From Lysobacterales bacterium (lineage in GTDB: Bacteria > Pseudomonadota > Gammaproteobacteria > Xanthomonadales > Rhodanobacteraceae): a DNA stretch of 64,000 bases. Numbering within the stretch: position 1 is the stretch's first letter; every line of letters begins with the position of its first letter. The position numbers and the translations under genes are program-made. Location of the stretch: NCBI GenBank assembly GCA_002632325.1, contig NSJK01000013.1, forward strand, positions 54,722 to 118,721, given 5' to 3'. Under the pieces are notes generated by a model that did no database searches, had not been told where the DNA came from, and was given only the letters and a program-made list of their open reading frames with translations. Shown in pieces: positions 1 to 7,596 of this stretch.

Positions 1-135
1 AGTCGACGACTTGCTGCGTGTTGCCAGTGCGGCAGGTGCAGTCACGGCAGCGCCTTCGGTGGGTGTGCTGCGTCCGGAGGTGTCGCAGCCAACGAGGGCG
101 CAGGCTGCGATGATCGGCACGGCAAGTCGGATCAT
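1..135 (-). CDS. Small lipoprotein, 3' end outside window (partial)
   Basis: Reading leftwards from an ATG at 133-135, 45 codons stay open to the window edge. The N-terminus (MIRLAVPIIAACALVGC) is a lipoprotein signal with a hydrophobic core and an L-V-G-C lipobox, so the mature protein would start at Cys17 and be anchored in a membrane. A GGAG Shine-Dalgarno-like stretch lies about 6 bases upstream of the ATG. The gene starts 14 bp after the stop of the delta-60 repeat gene on the same strand, so the two probably form one transcript. The visible mature part is low-complexity (Ser/Thr/Ala/Pro) and gives no hint of function. Confidence 0.6.
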   Translation of the reverse strand, partial: MIRLAVPIIAACALVGCDTSGRSTPTEGAAVTAPAALATRSKSST

Positions 136-149
136 GAGGATCTCCAGGC

Positions 150-1721
150 TCATTGCAAGGAGAGATCAAAGCCATTGGAAAAAATCCGATCGCTCTGCAG
201 CAGCACGCGCATGACCGAGCCGTAGCGCGACTGGCCGTCGTTGCTGGCGTGCACGTAACCGGCGAACACGAGTTTGCCGTCCTGCGTGAGCGCCATCGCG
301 TTGGCGCGGTTGTCGCGGTCGGTGCCGGCGATGGAATAGCCATAGGCCATGCGCCCGGGTGTGCTGGCGGAGAAGTTGCCGAAGGTGGGGTCGGGCGAGA
401 GATCGGGCATCAGGCGCATCAGCATGGCGTCGCCGGTGGTCCAGCTCGACAGCGCGAAGCCACCGCCGACGATGAGCCTGCCGTCCGGTTGCACCGTGAT
501 CAGATCGGCATAGACGCCGGGGCTCATCCACGGACTGCCGTCCGCCTGCATGCCGTAGGTGGCGGTGTCGACCGTGTCGCGCGTGATGCGCGCGGCGAGA
601 ATGTTCGGAAAACTGCGATCGGCATTCGCGACGAAGCCGGCGAGTGCCATCGACTCGTTGCCCAGCGCGCCGCTGGTCGGCGCGTGGACGAGGCTGTTCA
701 CCTCCACCATCAGGCCGGCAGCGAAAAAGACCAGCGAACGGCCCTGGTTGGCGTAGCCGGTGTTGACCGTCCAGCGCCAGCCGGTGGCGGTGTTGCCGAT
801 GCGCGTGTGTTTGACCACGCCGGTATCGCCGCAGCCGCGAATCGCGATCGGGATGGCGGTGCCGACGCCGGCCGGAAAACCGATGATGTCGGCGACATCG
901 ATGGTGGCGTCGTTCGGACACAGGTTGGTGTCCACGCGCAGCATGCCCCACTCGCCATCCACGGGATTGGTACCGCCGGCCACGGTGCCGCAGCCGCCGA
1001 GCGTGATCGGACACAGATAGCCGTCTTCGGTCACCAGAATGACGCCCAGCGTGTGATTGCCGGATAGCCCATCGCGCACGTTGCCGGCGATCGCCAGAAA
1101 AGGCAGGCGGATACCGTTGCCGACGATGTCCACGTCCACTGGCGCGATCGCCTTGCCCGCATCCGAGGGCATCGAGCCGTAGCGGCGCAGGTGGCGCAGG
1201 CCGTTGACGCCGAACGTGGTGTCGACGGCGCCGTCGGCGCGCAGCTTCCACACCGCCATGTCGCTGCTGCCGTCGGGGTTCCAGATCGTGCCGACGATGG
1301 CGATGCCGCCGTCACCCAGCAGTACGGCGTCGTTGGCATTCCAGTTGTAGTCCTCGCCGACGTAGATCACGCTGCGGCCACCACCGCTCGCGCCCCAGGC
1401 GGGATCCCACACGCCATCGCGGTCGATGCGCACGGCGACCGGTACGGTTGGTGCGCTGATCGGCAAATCGTAGGGAGTGGCGATGTTGGACAGCACGATC
1501 ATCGAACCGTCGCCGCGCGGCAGGATCTTGAACGGCGACATCTGCGCCCAGGCCAGCACACCCGGCGTTTCCACGGGGTCGCGCCACGGTATCGCGAACG
1601 CGATGCGACCGTCGGACTCGCTGCCGAAACTCGTGTCGATCTGGCCGTTGGCATGCGCCAGCGGGACAAGCGCCAACGCGCCGAGGGTGGCGGACAACAG
1701 CAGGCGAAGCGACGGGATCAT
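150..1721 (-). CDS. Secreted delta-60 repeat (beta-propeller-like) protein with C-terminal GFD motif
   Basis: A 523-residue protein. The ATG at 1719-1721 was chosen because it opens directly into a signal peptide (MIPSLRLLLSATLGALAL, then AHA|NG); the frame stays open another 60 codons upstream, but that part is arginine-rich and unlike a signal. The mature part begins QIDTSFG and holds several copies of the pattern L-x-x-D-G-[RK]-[IL]-x-[IVF]-[GA]-G, typical of delta-60 repeats, which fold as beta-propeller blades. Function is unknown; the family is mostly extracellular. The protein ends IFSNGFDLSLQ, and four other secreted proteins in this window carry a related F-x-x-G-F-[DE] motif. Probably co-transcribed with the downstream lipoprotein. 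Confidence 0.75.
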   Translation of the reverse strand: MIPSLRLLLSATLGALALVPLAHANGQIDTSFGSESDGRIAFAIPWRDPVETPGVLAWAQMSPFKILPRGDGSMIVLSNIATPYDLPISAPTVPVAVRIDRDGVWDPAWGASGGGRSVIYVGEDYNWNANDAVLLGDGGIAIVGTIWNPDGSSDMAVWKLRADGAVDTTFGVNGLRHLRRYGSMPSDAGKAIAPVDVDIVGNGIRLPFLAIAGNVRDGLSGNHTLGVILVTEDGYLCPITLGGCGTVAGGTNPVDGEWGMLRVDTNLCPNDATIDVADIIGFPAGVGTAIPIAIRGCGDTGVVKHTRIGNTATGWRWTVNTGYANQGRSLVFFAAGLMVEVNSLVHAPTSGALGNESMALAGFVANADRSFPNILAARITRDTVDTATYGMQADGSPWMSPGVYADLITVQPDGRLIVGGGFALSSWTTGDAMLMRLMPDLSPDPTFGNFSASTPGRMAYGYSIAGTDRDNRANAMALTQDGKLVFAGYVHASNDGQSRYGSVMRVLLQSDRIFSNGFDLSLQ

Positions 1722-1763
1722 CGTGCGGACTCCGGCGCGGCGGATGCGCGCCTTGTGCCGTGA

Positions 1764-1791
1764 CATACGCCGTTCGCGCGCAGACCTGACA
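1764..1791. repeat. 28-bp direct repeat, copy 1
   Basis: Starts CATACGCCGTT and ends ACCTGACA. It matches the copy at 2035-2062 in 25 of 28 positions by eye. Copy 1 lies upstream of the leftward delta-60 gene. Both copies are in the same orientation on the plus strand. It could be a regulator site or a duplicated scrap. Confidence 0.6.
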
Positions 1792-1812
1792 TCGCAGGTA
1801 TCGGCGCGCGAT

Positions 1813-1835
1813 GAGCCGGGCAGACTCGGCTCCAC
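1813..1835 (-). repeat. Degenerate REP-like palindrome
   Basis: Read on the minus strand it starts GTGGAGCCGAG and ends CCCGGCTC. About 18 of 23 positions agree with the two better-preserved GTAG palindromes just downstream. It forms a GAGCCG/CGGCTC stem and looks like an eroded third unit of the cluster. Confidence 0.5.
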
Positions 1836-1858
1836 GAACACGCGCGACGGTTGTCTCG

Positions 1859-1881
1859 GTAGAGCGGAGCTTGCTCCGCTG
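1859..1881 (+). repeat. REP element (GTAG type), forward unit
   Basis: A GTAG tetranucleotide followed by the palindrome AGCGGAGC-TT-GCTCCGCT. A 5' GTAG ahead of a short hairpin is the hallmark of REP elements mobilised by RAYT transposases and common in Stenotrophomonas/Xanthomonas relatives. It pairs with the inverted unit at 1913-1935; the only two differences between them preserve base pairing. No RAYT gene is present in the window. Confidence 0.75.
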
Positions 1882-1912
1882 CTTCTCCGTTCTTTCGCCA
1901 CACCGGGCGATT

Positions 1913-1935
1913 CAGCCGAGCAAGCTCGGCTCTAC
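1913..1935 (-). repeat. REP element (GTAG type), inverted unit
   Basis: On the minus strand it reads GTAG followed by AGCCGAGC-TT-GCTCGGCT. With 1859-1881 it forms an inverted REP pair (BIME-like) with a 31-bp spacer. Differences at positions 8 and 19 are compensatory (G-C versus C-G), which indicates selection for the hairpin rather than for the primary sequence. Confidence 0.75.
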
Positions 1936-2034
1936 AAAGCGCGGGTCGGTCATGGAAAGCACCGGGATGGAGGGGCGGAACGGCAAGCATCTGCGGGATA
2001 GGCCCGACGGAGGAGCCGAGATTTCCCCTCGACG

Positions 2035-2062
2035 CATACGCCGTTTGCGCGCGCACCTGACA
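2035..2062. repeat. 28-bp direct repeat, copy 2
   Basis: Copy of the repeat at 1764-1791, with mismatches at position 12 and positions 19-20. It ends 44 bp before the sigma-factor start codon, so it overlaps the likely promoter area of that gene. Confidence 0.6.
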
Positions 2063-2106
2063 CGGCGCTCGGCTAGACTCGCCCGCTGGCAATGGGAAGC
2101 GGAACG

Positions 2107-2673
2107 ATGAGCCAATCCGACGGCGACATCACGCAGTTGCTGCGCAGGTGGCGGGAGGGCGACCCGGGAGCGTTGGATGAGGCGCTGCCGGCGGTCTGGG
2201 ATGAGCTGCGACGTATCGCCGCGCACGAACTGCGCGCCCATCGTGGCCACGACACGCTGCAGCCCACCGCGTTGGTCAACGACGTGTTCGTGCGCCTGCT
2301 CGGCGCGAAGAATCTGGATATTGGCGACCGCAAGCACCTCTACACCACGGCCGCCAAGGTCATGCGCCAGGTACTGGTCGACCGCGCGCGCGCGCAGGCG
2401 CGCGAGAAACGTGGTGGTGGCGCATGGCAGCGCGTTGACTTTGTCGAGGCGCTGGCCTTGCCGATCGAGGCCGACACCGATATTCCCGCCTTGGACGAGG
2501 CCCTGAAGGCGCTTGCCGAGCACGATGGGCGCGTCGCGCAGATTGTGGAACTGCGTTTCTTCGCAGGTCTGGAAGTGAGCGAAGTGGCCATCCTGCTCGA
2601 TCTGGACGAGCGCACCGTGTACCGCGACTGGGCCATGGCGAGAGCCTGGTTGCGACAGCGATTGGCTGCATGA
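2107..2673 (+). CDS. ECF-like RNA polymerase sigma factor
   Basis: A 188-residue sigma-70 family protein of the small ECF type (Sigma70_ECF, Pfam PF07638). Region 2 covers roughly residues 5-95 (LQPTALVNDVFVRLL, then KVMRQVLVDRARAQAREKR). Region 4, with its helix-turn-helix, is at about 130-180 (VELRFFAGLEVSEVA, then DERTVYRDW). I preferred the ATG at 2107, which has GGAAGCGG upstream, over an in-frame ATG at 2092. It should direct RNA polymerase to a small regulon. No anti-sigma gene is adjacent; a Ser/Thr kinase gene starts 37 bp downstream. Sigma factors of this subgroup are often paired with such kinases, so phosphorylation control is plausible, but that is inference. Confidence 0.88.
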   Translation: MSQSDGDITQLLRRWREGDPGALDEALPAVWDELRRIAAHELRAHRGHDTLQPTALVNDVFVRLLGAKNLDIGDRKHLYTTAAKVMRQVLVDRARAQAREKRGGGAWQRVDFVEALALPIEADTDIPALDEALKALAEHDGRVAQIVELRFFAGLEVSEVAILLDLDERTVYRDWAMARAWLRQRLAA

Positions 2674-2710
2674 TGTCAGGGAGTGGTTCTCGACGGCGTA
2701 GGTGCTGGGC

Positions 2711-5512
2711 ATGAACGCCAACGATGCGCTTGCCGGGCGATTCGCGCGTGTGCGCGCAGCGTTTCACGACTTGATCGAGATGGAGTACTCACAACGCGAT
2801 GCGGCGTTGGCGGAGCTCGCGCGGACAGATTCTGCGCTGGCGGACGAAGTACGGGCACTGATTCTGCACACCGATGAGGCCGACCTCGTTGCGCAGCAGG
2901 AACAGGGCCCGCCACTGCAGATCGGGCCGTTCCGCTTGCTGCGCCGCCTTGGTCGCGGTGGCATGGGTGAAGTGTGGCTCGCCGAGCGTGCCGACGGCGC
3001 ATTTGCGCAAGCCGTCGCGCTCAAGCGCGTGCGCGACGGTGTGTTGTCGCCCGATCTGGCCCGGCGCTTCGTGCGTGAGCGGCAGATTCTGGCGCGCCTG
3101 CAGCATCCGCAGATCGCGCACCTGGTCGATGGGGGCGTGGGGTCCGACGGCCGTCCCTGGCTGGCCATGGAGTACGTCGATGGCGAGCGCATCGATGACT
3201 GGTGTGCAACGCATCGCCTCACTGTCGAACAGCGCGTGCGCCTGTTCGTGGGCGTCTGTGATGCGGTGTCATTCGCGCATCGCAATCTCGTCGTTCATCG
3301 TGATCTCAAGCCGGCCAATATCCTCGTCGATGCCGAGGGACGTCCACGCTTGCTGGACTTCGGCATCGCGCGCCTGCTCGATCCGCAGCACACCGATCGC
3401 ACGCAAACGATTACCGCGATGACGCCGGCCTATGCCGCGCCGGAGCAGCGCGAAGGCGGCGACATCACCACCGCCACCGATGTCTATCAGCTTGGCGCGG
3501 TGCTGCGCGAATTGGTTGGTGCGGCTCCTGATGGGGCATCCGTATTGCGGGGCGATCTGGCACGCATTCTCGACAAAGCCTGCGAATCACTGCCGTCTGC
3601 ACGTTTCGCGGGTGTGGCGATGCTTGCGGCTGATCTCGGCGATTGGGTCGAGCGCAGGCCGCTGCGCAGCGGACTGGGCAGCCGACGCCAACGCATGCGT
3701 CGCATGGCGTGGCAATGGCGCTGGCCGCTGGCGATGACGGTCGCCGTGCTGTTGGCAGTGGGAACTGGCGTGGTGCTTGCCTTGCGTGAAGCGCGCGCGA
3801 AAGCACGCGAAGCCGAAGTTTCCCGCCAGACAACGCAATTCATGGTCAGCTTGTTCAAAGGGGCCGACCCCACCGTTGCGCGCGGCGCATCGCTCAGTGC
3901 CCAGGACTTGCTCGATCAGGGCAATGCCCGATTGCACGGCTCAACGCGTCTGCCCTCGGCGGTTCGTGCACGTCTGCTGCGTACGGTGGCTGACAGCTAC
4001 GTTGCCCTCGGACACTACGAGCGCGCGCTGGAAACGGCGCAAGAGGCGCTTGATCTGCGTCGCGCAGAAGGCGATCCCGGCGACATCGCCGACAGTCTGG
4101 ACCAGGTCGGCAACATCTTCCGGCTGAAGGCCGAATACGCACGAGCCGAAGCGCTTTTGCGCGAAGCCTTGAGCATGCGGCGGGCAGCCTTGCCGGCGGA
4201 TGACCCGGCGATCATCGACAGCATGACGCACCTGGCGGCGCTGGAAGGTGCCCAAGGCGACTTCAGGGCCGCCGATGCGCTGTTCATCGAGGCGGCGCAA
4301 TCGGCACGGCGCCGCTTCGGCGACGGCGCGGTCGAGACTGCACGCCAGTTGGAAGGTTACGCAGTCAATCTGGATGACATGGGACGACGCAACGAAGCGC
4401 TCACTGTCTATCGACAGGTGTTGGACATTCGCGAACGCGCACTCGGCCCCGACGACCCGGACGTTGCGGCGACCCTGCTGAGTCTGGGTGTGCATTTGAC
4501 CGACTCTGGCCACTACGACGAGGCCGTGCCCTTGCTCGAGCGCGCCTTGGCGATCCGCCGGGCTGTCTTTGGTGAAGCGCATCCTCTGGTGGCGATTGCG
4601 CAGATCGGCCTGGCGGGTGCGCACGCCGACAAGGGCCGCCTCGATGCAGCGGAGGATTTGGCGACTTCGGCCGTTGAGAGCCTCAAATCCGCCCTGTTGC
4701 CGCAACATCCGAAAACCACGGAAGCACTCAGCATGCTGGCACTCGTGCGGACGCTCCGCCGTGATTATGTCGGCGCAATTCCATTGCAGCGGTCGGTGTT
4801 GGCAACGTTTGAAGGGACGCTGGGTGAAAATCACCCCGATGCTCTGACCGCAAAAAACAATCTGGCGTATGCCTTGCTCCATGTGGGACGTGCAGCCGAG
4901 GCCGAAATCCTCTTGCGTGATGTGATCGCGCACAAACGCGACGACAACGGGCAAGCCAGTGTTCAGCACATCCAGAACCTTGCCAACGCGCTCATGCTGC
5001 AAGGCAAACACGCGGAAGCCGTCACTTGGCAACGTCGGGCCGTGGATGTGCAGCAAGCGCGTGAGGGGCCGAGTTCGGCAGTGATGGCCGTCGCCCTGCG
5101 CGAGCTCGCGATTGCCAAGGAGGTCGCTGGGCAAGACCCGGAGGGTGACTACAAGGCGGCCCTCGCGGTGGCCACGCGAGCCAGCCGCAGTCACGTGGTG
5201 GACCTTCGCCCATGGGCTGTTGCGCTGGCGGCCTACCTGGTTGGGCGGCAGCGCTGCGACGAGGCCGTGCCATTACTTCAAAAGGCGGATGGCGCAGACA
5301 ATGCCAACCTGGGCGAACAAGATGCCGTGGCGGTGGGACAGAGACGGTTGTTGTTCGAAGCCTGCGCCATGGTCGGCGATGCGCGAGGTCGCGAGGCGTT
5401 TGCTCGGTCATGCCAAGCGCTGCGTGCAATGCCGGGCATTGAGGCAGACGTCTACCCGACCACACGACATCTGCTGGCGACGCACTGCCCGGAGCAGACG
5501 GCAGCGCGTTGA
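2711..5512 (+). CDS. Transmembrane Ser/Thr protein kinase with TPR sensor domain
   Basis: A 933-residue Hanks-type kinase. The glycine loop GRGGMG is at 81-86, the ATP lysine in VALKRV near 105, the catalytic loop HRDLKPAN at 196-203, DFG at 216-218 and APE at 243-245; all key residues are present. A single membrane helix lies at about 338-357. The C-terminal ~570 residues are tandem TPR units (A-L-x-x-R-x-x-x-x-G-x-x-H-P repeats, kinesin-light-chain type), which would be extracytoplasmic and could bind protein or peptide signals. The ATG at 2711, with AGGTG 7 bp upstream, is preferred over a GTG at 2702. The kinase domain is somewhat short after APE. It follows the sigma-factor gene on the same strand and is probably co-transcribed. 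Confidence 0.88.
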   Translation: MNANDALAGRFARVRAAFHDLIEMEYSQRDAALAELARTDSALADEVRALILHTDEADLVAQQEQGPPLQIGPFRLLRRLGRGGMGEVWLAERADGAFAQAVALKRVRDGVLSPDLARRFVRERQILARLQHPQIAHLVDGGVGSDGRPWLAMEYVDGERIDDWCATHRLTVEQRVRLFVGVCDAVSFAHRNLVVHRDLKPANILVDAEGRPRLLDFGIARLLDPQHTDRTQTITAMTPAYAAPEQREGGDITTATDVYQLGAVLRELVGAAPDGASVLRGDLARILDKACESLPSARFAGVAMLAADLGDWVERRPLRSGLGSRRQRMRRMAWQWRWPLAMTVAVLLAVGTGVVLALREARAKAREAEVSRQTTQFMVSLFKGADPTVARGASLSAQDLLDQGNARLHGSTRLPSAVRARLLRTVADSYVALGHYERALETAQEALDLRRAEGDPGDIADSLDQVGNIFRLKAEYARAEALLREALSMRRAALPADDPAIIDSMTHLAALEGAQGDFRAADALFIEAAQSARRRFGDGAVETARQLEGYAVNLDDMGRRNEALTVYRQVLDIRERALGPDDPDVAATLLSLGVHLTDSGHYDEAVPLLERALAIRRAVFGEAHPLVAIAQIGLAGAHADKGRLDAAEDLATSAVESLKSALLPQHPKTTEALSMLALVRTLRRDYVGAIPLQRSVLATFEGTLGENHPDALTAKNNLAYALLHVGRAAEAEILLRDVIAHKRDDNGQASVQHIQNLANALMLQGKHAEAVTWQRRAVDVQQAREGPSSAVMAVALRELAIAKEVAGQDPEGDYKAALAVATRASRSHVVDLRPWAVALAAYLVGRQRCDEAVPLLQKADGADNANLGEQDAVAVGQRRLLFEACAMVGDARGREAFARSCQALRAMPGIEADVYPTTRHLLATHCPEQTAAR

Positions 5513-5917
5513 AGTGTGCGCCGATTGACGTGTGCGATGAATCACGCGCAGGAAGTTTGATCGAAGGCGCTTCCGCGCATTGCGTGTACTGGAGTCGATG
5601 ACGTGCCCAAGCCCTTTGCGGCCACGCGAGGCAGGCATCGGTTGCACGCCGGCCCGGTCGTGGATCGCGAAGTCAGCGCCTCGCGCAGGATGAGCCGCTG
5701 CGGCGAAATCGTCTCGGTTGAGCAGGATCGTCATTGAACTATGTGCATTGATGCTGCTCGTGGCCAGAGCGAGGTCAACCTGAGCCGCGCCGTGCGACTT
5801 GCTGCCATTGCTTGCATGCAATTCGCACCGGATCCGCCCGACGAGGCGCGCATCTGGGTCCCGCCACCACGACAAACCCATCTTGCAATTTATTAAACGC
5901 ATAGTTAATATGCACGC
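5513..5917. other. Intergenic region, no gene recognised
   Basis: A 405-bp gap between the kinase and the TetR gene. Open frames cross it on the minus strand but lack a start signal and resemble no family I know. The only feature I can support is the promoter/operator at its right end (5883-5911). Confidence 0.5.
5883..5911 (+). promoter_or_regulatory. Putative TetR operator overlapping a promoter
   Basis: A TTGCAA box (5883-5888) and a TAATAT box (5906-5911) are separated by 17 bp. The imperfect palindrome ATTAAACGCATAGTTAAT (5892-5909) fills the spacer and overlaps the -10. The local AT-rich patch stands out in this GC-rich region. The TetR start codon begins 7 bases after the -10 box, so transcription would start at or next to the ATG (leaderless mRNA). 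The operator would suit autorepression by the TetR protein. Confidence 0.5.
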
Positions 5918-6610
5918 ATGCCAATCGCGAAGAAGCCGACTGCAGTCCACCGCAAGGCAACGCGCAAGCCGCGCAAGCGGCGCGCGCCAGGGCGTCCGGC
6001 GGCGGCGAGCCCCGAGCTGCGGCCACGGCTGCTCGATGCCGCGCTCGCCTGTTATGTGCGCGAGGGCATCGCCGCAACCACGCTGCGTGCGATCGCGCGC
6101 GAAGCAGGCGTGACGCCGGCCCTGCTGCATTACTACTTTGGTGACGCCGTGCAGCTGCGTCAGGCGGTCGTCGCGGAGCGCGTGTTGCCGGTGGTCGATG
6201 GCTTTCGTTCGATGCTGCCACTGGATGGTGGGCTCGCTGAACTCATTGCCGCTTTCGTCGCCGGCATCGCTGCGCTGGTCGGCGCGCATCCGTGGTTTCC
6301 GGCCTTGTGGGTGCGCGAGGTGCTGTGCGAGGGCGGAGCGCTGCGCGAGATCGTGTTGCGGCAGTTTGCGCCGCAGATCCCGCAGGCGCTGGCCGCGCGC
6401 TTCGTGCGTGCACAACGTGAGGGCGTGCTCGCGTCCGGCCTGGACCCGCGCCTGCTGGTCGTCTCGTTGATGGGACTGACCTTGTTTCCGGCAGCGAGCG
6501 CGCCGATCTGGCGCAGCTTTTTCGCCAGCGACGACATCGATGCATCCGTCCTGCGCGAGCACACGATGGCCTTGCTCGACCGCGGACTGGGACTTGGGGG
6601 GAAGCCATGA
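5918..6610 (+). CDS. TetR/AcrR family transcriptional regulator
   Basis: A 230-residue regulator. A basic, proline-rich tail (residues 1-30) precedes a TetR_N helix-turn-helix at about 32-78 (LLDAALACYVREGIAATT, then IAREAGVTPALLHYYF). The C-terminal half is the ligand-binding and dimerisation domain and ends near a hydrophobic LVVSLMGLTLFPAA stretch. The stop codon overlaps the start of the HlyD gene (ATGA), making it the first gene of a four-gene operon, the arrangement of the E. coli cecR-ybhGFSR efflux locus. It probably represses its own operon through the palindrome at 5892-5909 and is released by a toxic ligand. No Shine-Dalgarno is visible ahead of the ATG. Confidence 0.88.
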   Translation: MPIAKKPTAVHRKATRKPRKRRAPGRPAAASPELRPRLLDAALACYVREGIAATTLRAIAREAGVTPALLHYYFGDAVQLRQAVVAERVLPVVDGFRSMLPLDGGLAELIAAFVAGIAALVGAHPWFPALWVREVLCEGGALREIVLRQFAPQIPQALAARFVRAQREGVLASGLDPRLLVVSLMGLTLFPAASAPIWRSFFASDDIDASVLREHTMALLDRGLGLGGKP

Positions 6611-7596
6611 ATCGACATGACGGGCGTGCCCTGCGCGGATCGCGCTTGCTGGCATGGACAGCACTGGGTGCCGCGCTCTTGCTGGGCGCCTGTGCGAAGG
6701 CGCCACCACAGGCATTGGGCACGCTCGAATTCGATCGCATCGGCCTGCCAGCGCCGGCCGCCGAGCGCATTGTCGAGATCGCGGTGCGCGAGGGCGAACA
6801 GGTCGCAGTCGGCCAATTGCTGCTCAAGCTCGACCCGACGCGCACGCAGGCGCAACTCGCCGCGGCGCAGGCACAGGCGCAGCGCGCGCGTGATGTGCTG
6901 GCGGAACTCGAAAGTGGGCCGCGCCCGCAGGACATTGCCCAGGCGCGGGCGAATCTCGCTGCAGCCCGCGCCGCCGCGCGCGAGGCACGCGCATACTTCG
7001 ATCGCTTGCAGCCTCTCAAAGGCAAGAATTATGTCGCCGCAGCGGATCTCGATCGTGCGCGCGCGGCTGCCGATGGCGCCGCTGGCAAGGTTCGCGCGGC
7101 ACAGGCTGCGCTCGACGAACTGCTCGCCGGCACCCGCAGCGAGCAGCTTGCGCAAGGCAGGGCCGCGCTCGCTGCGGCGCAGGCGGAAGTCGCAGCGCAG
7201 CAGGCGCTGCTCGACAAGCTCGAGGTGACTGCGCCGCGCGCCGGGCGCGTCGACAGCCTGCCGTATCGGCTCGGCGATCAGGCGCCGATCGGTGCGCCGC
7301 TGGCGATCCTGTTTACAGGCGATGCGCCGTACGCACGCATCTACGTACCCGAGGCGCTGCGCGCCGATGTGCAGGTCGGCGATGTGGTGCAGGTCCATGT
7401 CGGTGCGCGTGCGCAGGCCTTGCATGGCACGCTGCGCATGATCCGCAGCGAGCCCGTGTTCACGCCGTACTACGCGCTGATCGGCGACGATGTCGCGCGC
7501 CTGAGCTATCTGGCCGAAGTCGAGCTCGGCGCCGATGCGGCCTCATTGCCGGCGGGCCTGCCGGTGCGCGTCGAGCTGGGCGCACGCGGCCAATGA
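6607..7596 (+). CDS. HlyD-family periplasmic adaptor (lipoprotein membrane fusion protein)
   Basis: A 329-residue membrane fusion protein. An N-terminal signal (LLAWTALGAALLLGAC) ends in an L-G-A-C lipobox with Cys29 as acylation site, so the adaptor is lipid-anchored rather than spanning the membrane. A short biotinyl-lipoyl-like half (VREGEQVAVGQLLLKLD) is followed by a long Ala/Arg/Gln-rich coiled coil at about 75-205 and a second lipoyl half (VTAPRAGRVDSLPY), then a beta-barrel. It should link the ABC exporter encoded by the next two genes to an outer-membrane channel; no TolC-like gene is in the window. Start and stop codons overlap both neighbours by 4 bp (ATGA), indicating translational coupling. 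Confidence 0.88.
   Translation: MNRHDGRALRGSRLLAWTALGAALLLGACAKAPPQALGTLEFDRIGLPAPAAERIVEIAVREGEQVAVGQLLLKLDPTRTQAQLAAAQAQAQRARDVLAELESGPRPQDIAQARANLAAARAAAREARAYFDRLQPLKGKNYVAAADLDRARAAADGAAGKVRAAQAALDELLAGTRSEQLAQGRAALAAAQAEVAAQQALLDKLEVTAPRAGRVDSLPYRLGDQAPIGAPLAILFTGDAPYARIYVPEALRADVQVGDVVQVHVGARAQALHGTLRMIRSEPVFTPYYALIGDDVARLSYLAEVELGADAASLPAGLPVRVELGARGQ

Larger units (their letters stand above)
1722..2106. other. Divergent intergenic region with palindromic and direct repeats
   Basis: This 385-bp gap separates the leftward delta-60 gene from the rightward sigma-factor gene and must hold both promoters. It contains three REP-like palindromes and a pair of 28-bp direct repeats, listed separately. 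I see no credible small gene; the open frames here are repeats read through. Confidence 0.7.

Noticed and set aside
5408..6715. A 435-codon minus-strand frame spanning the gap before the TetR gene
   Set aside because: It mostly overlaps the TetR gene antisense and continues into the kinase end. The part within the gap resembles no family and has no start or Shine-Dalgarno of its own.
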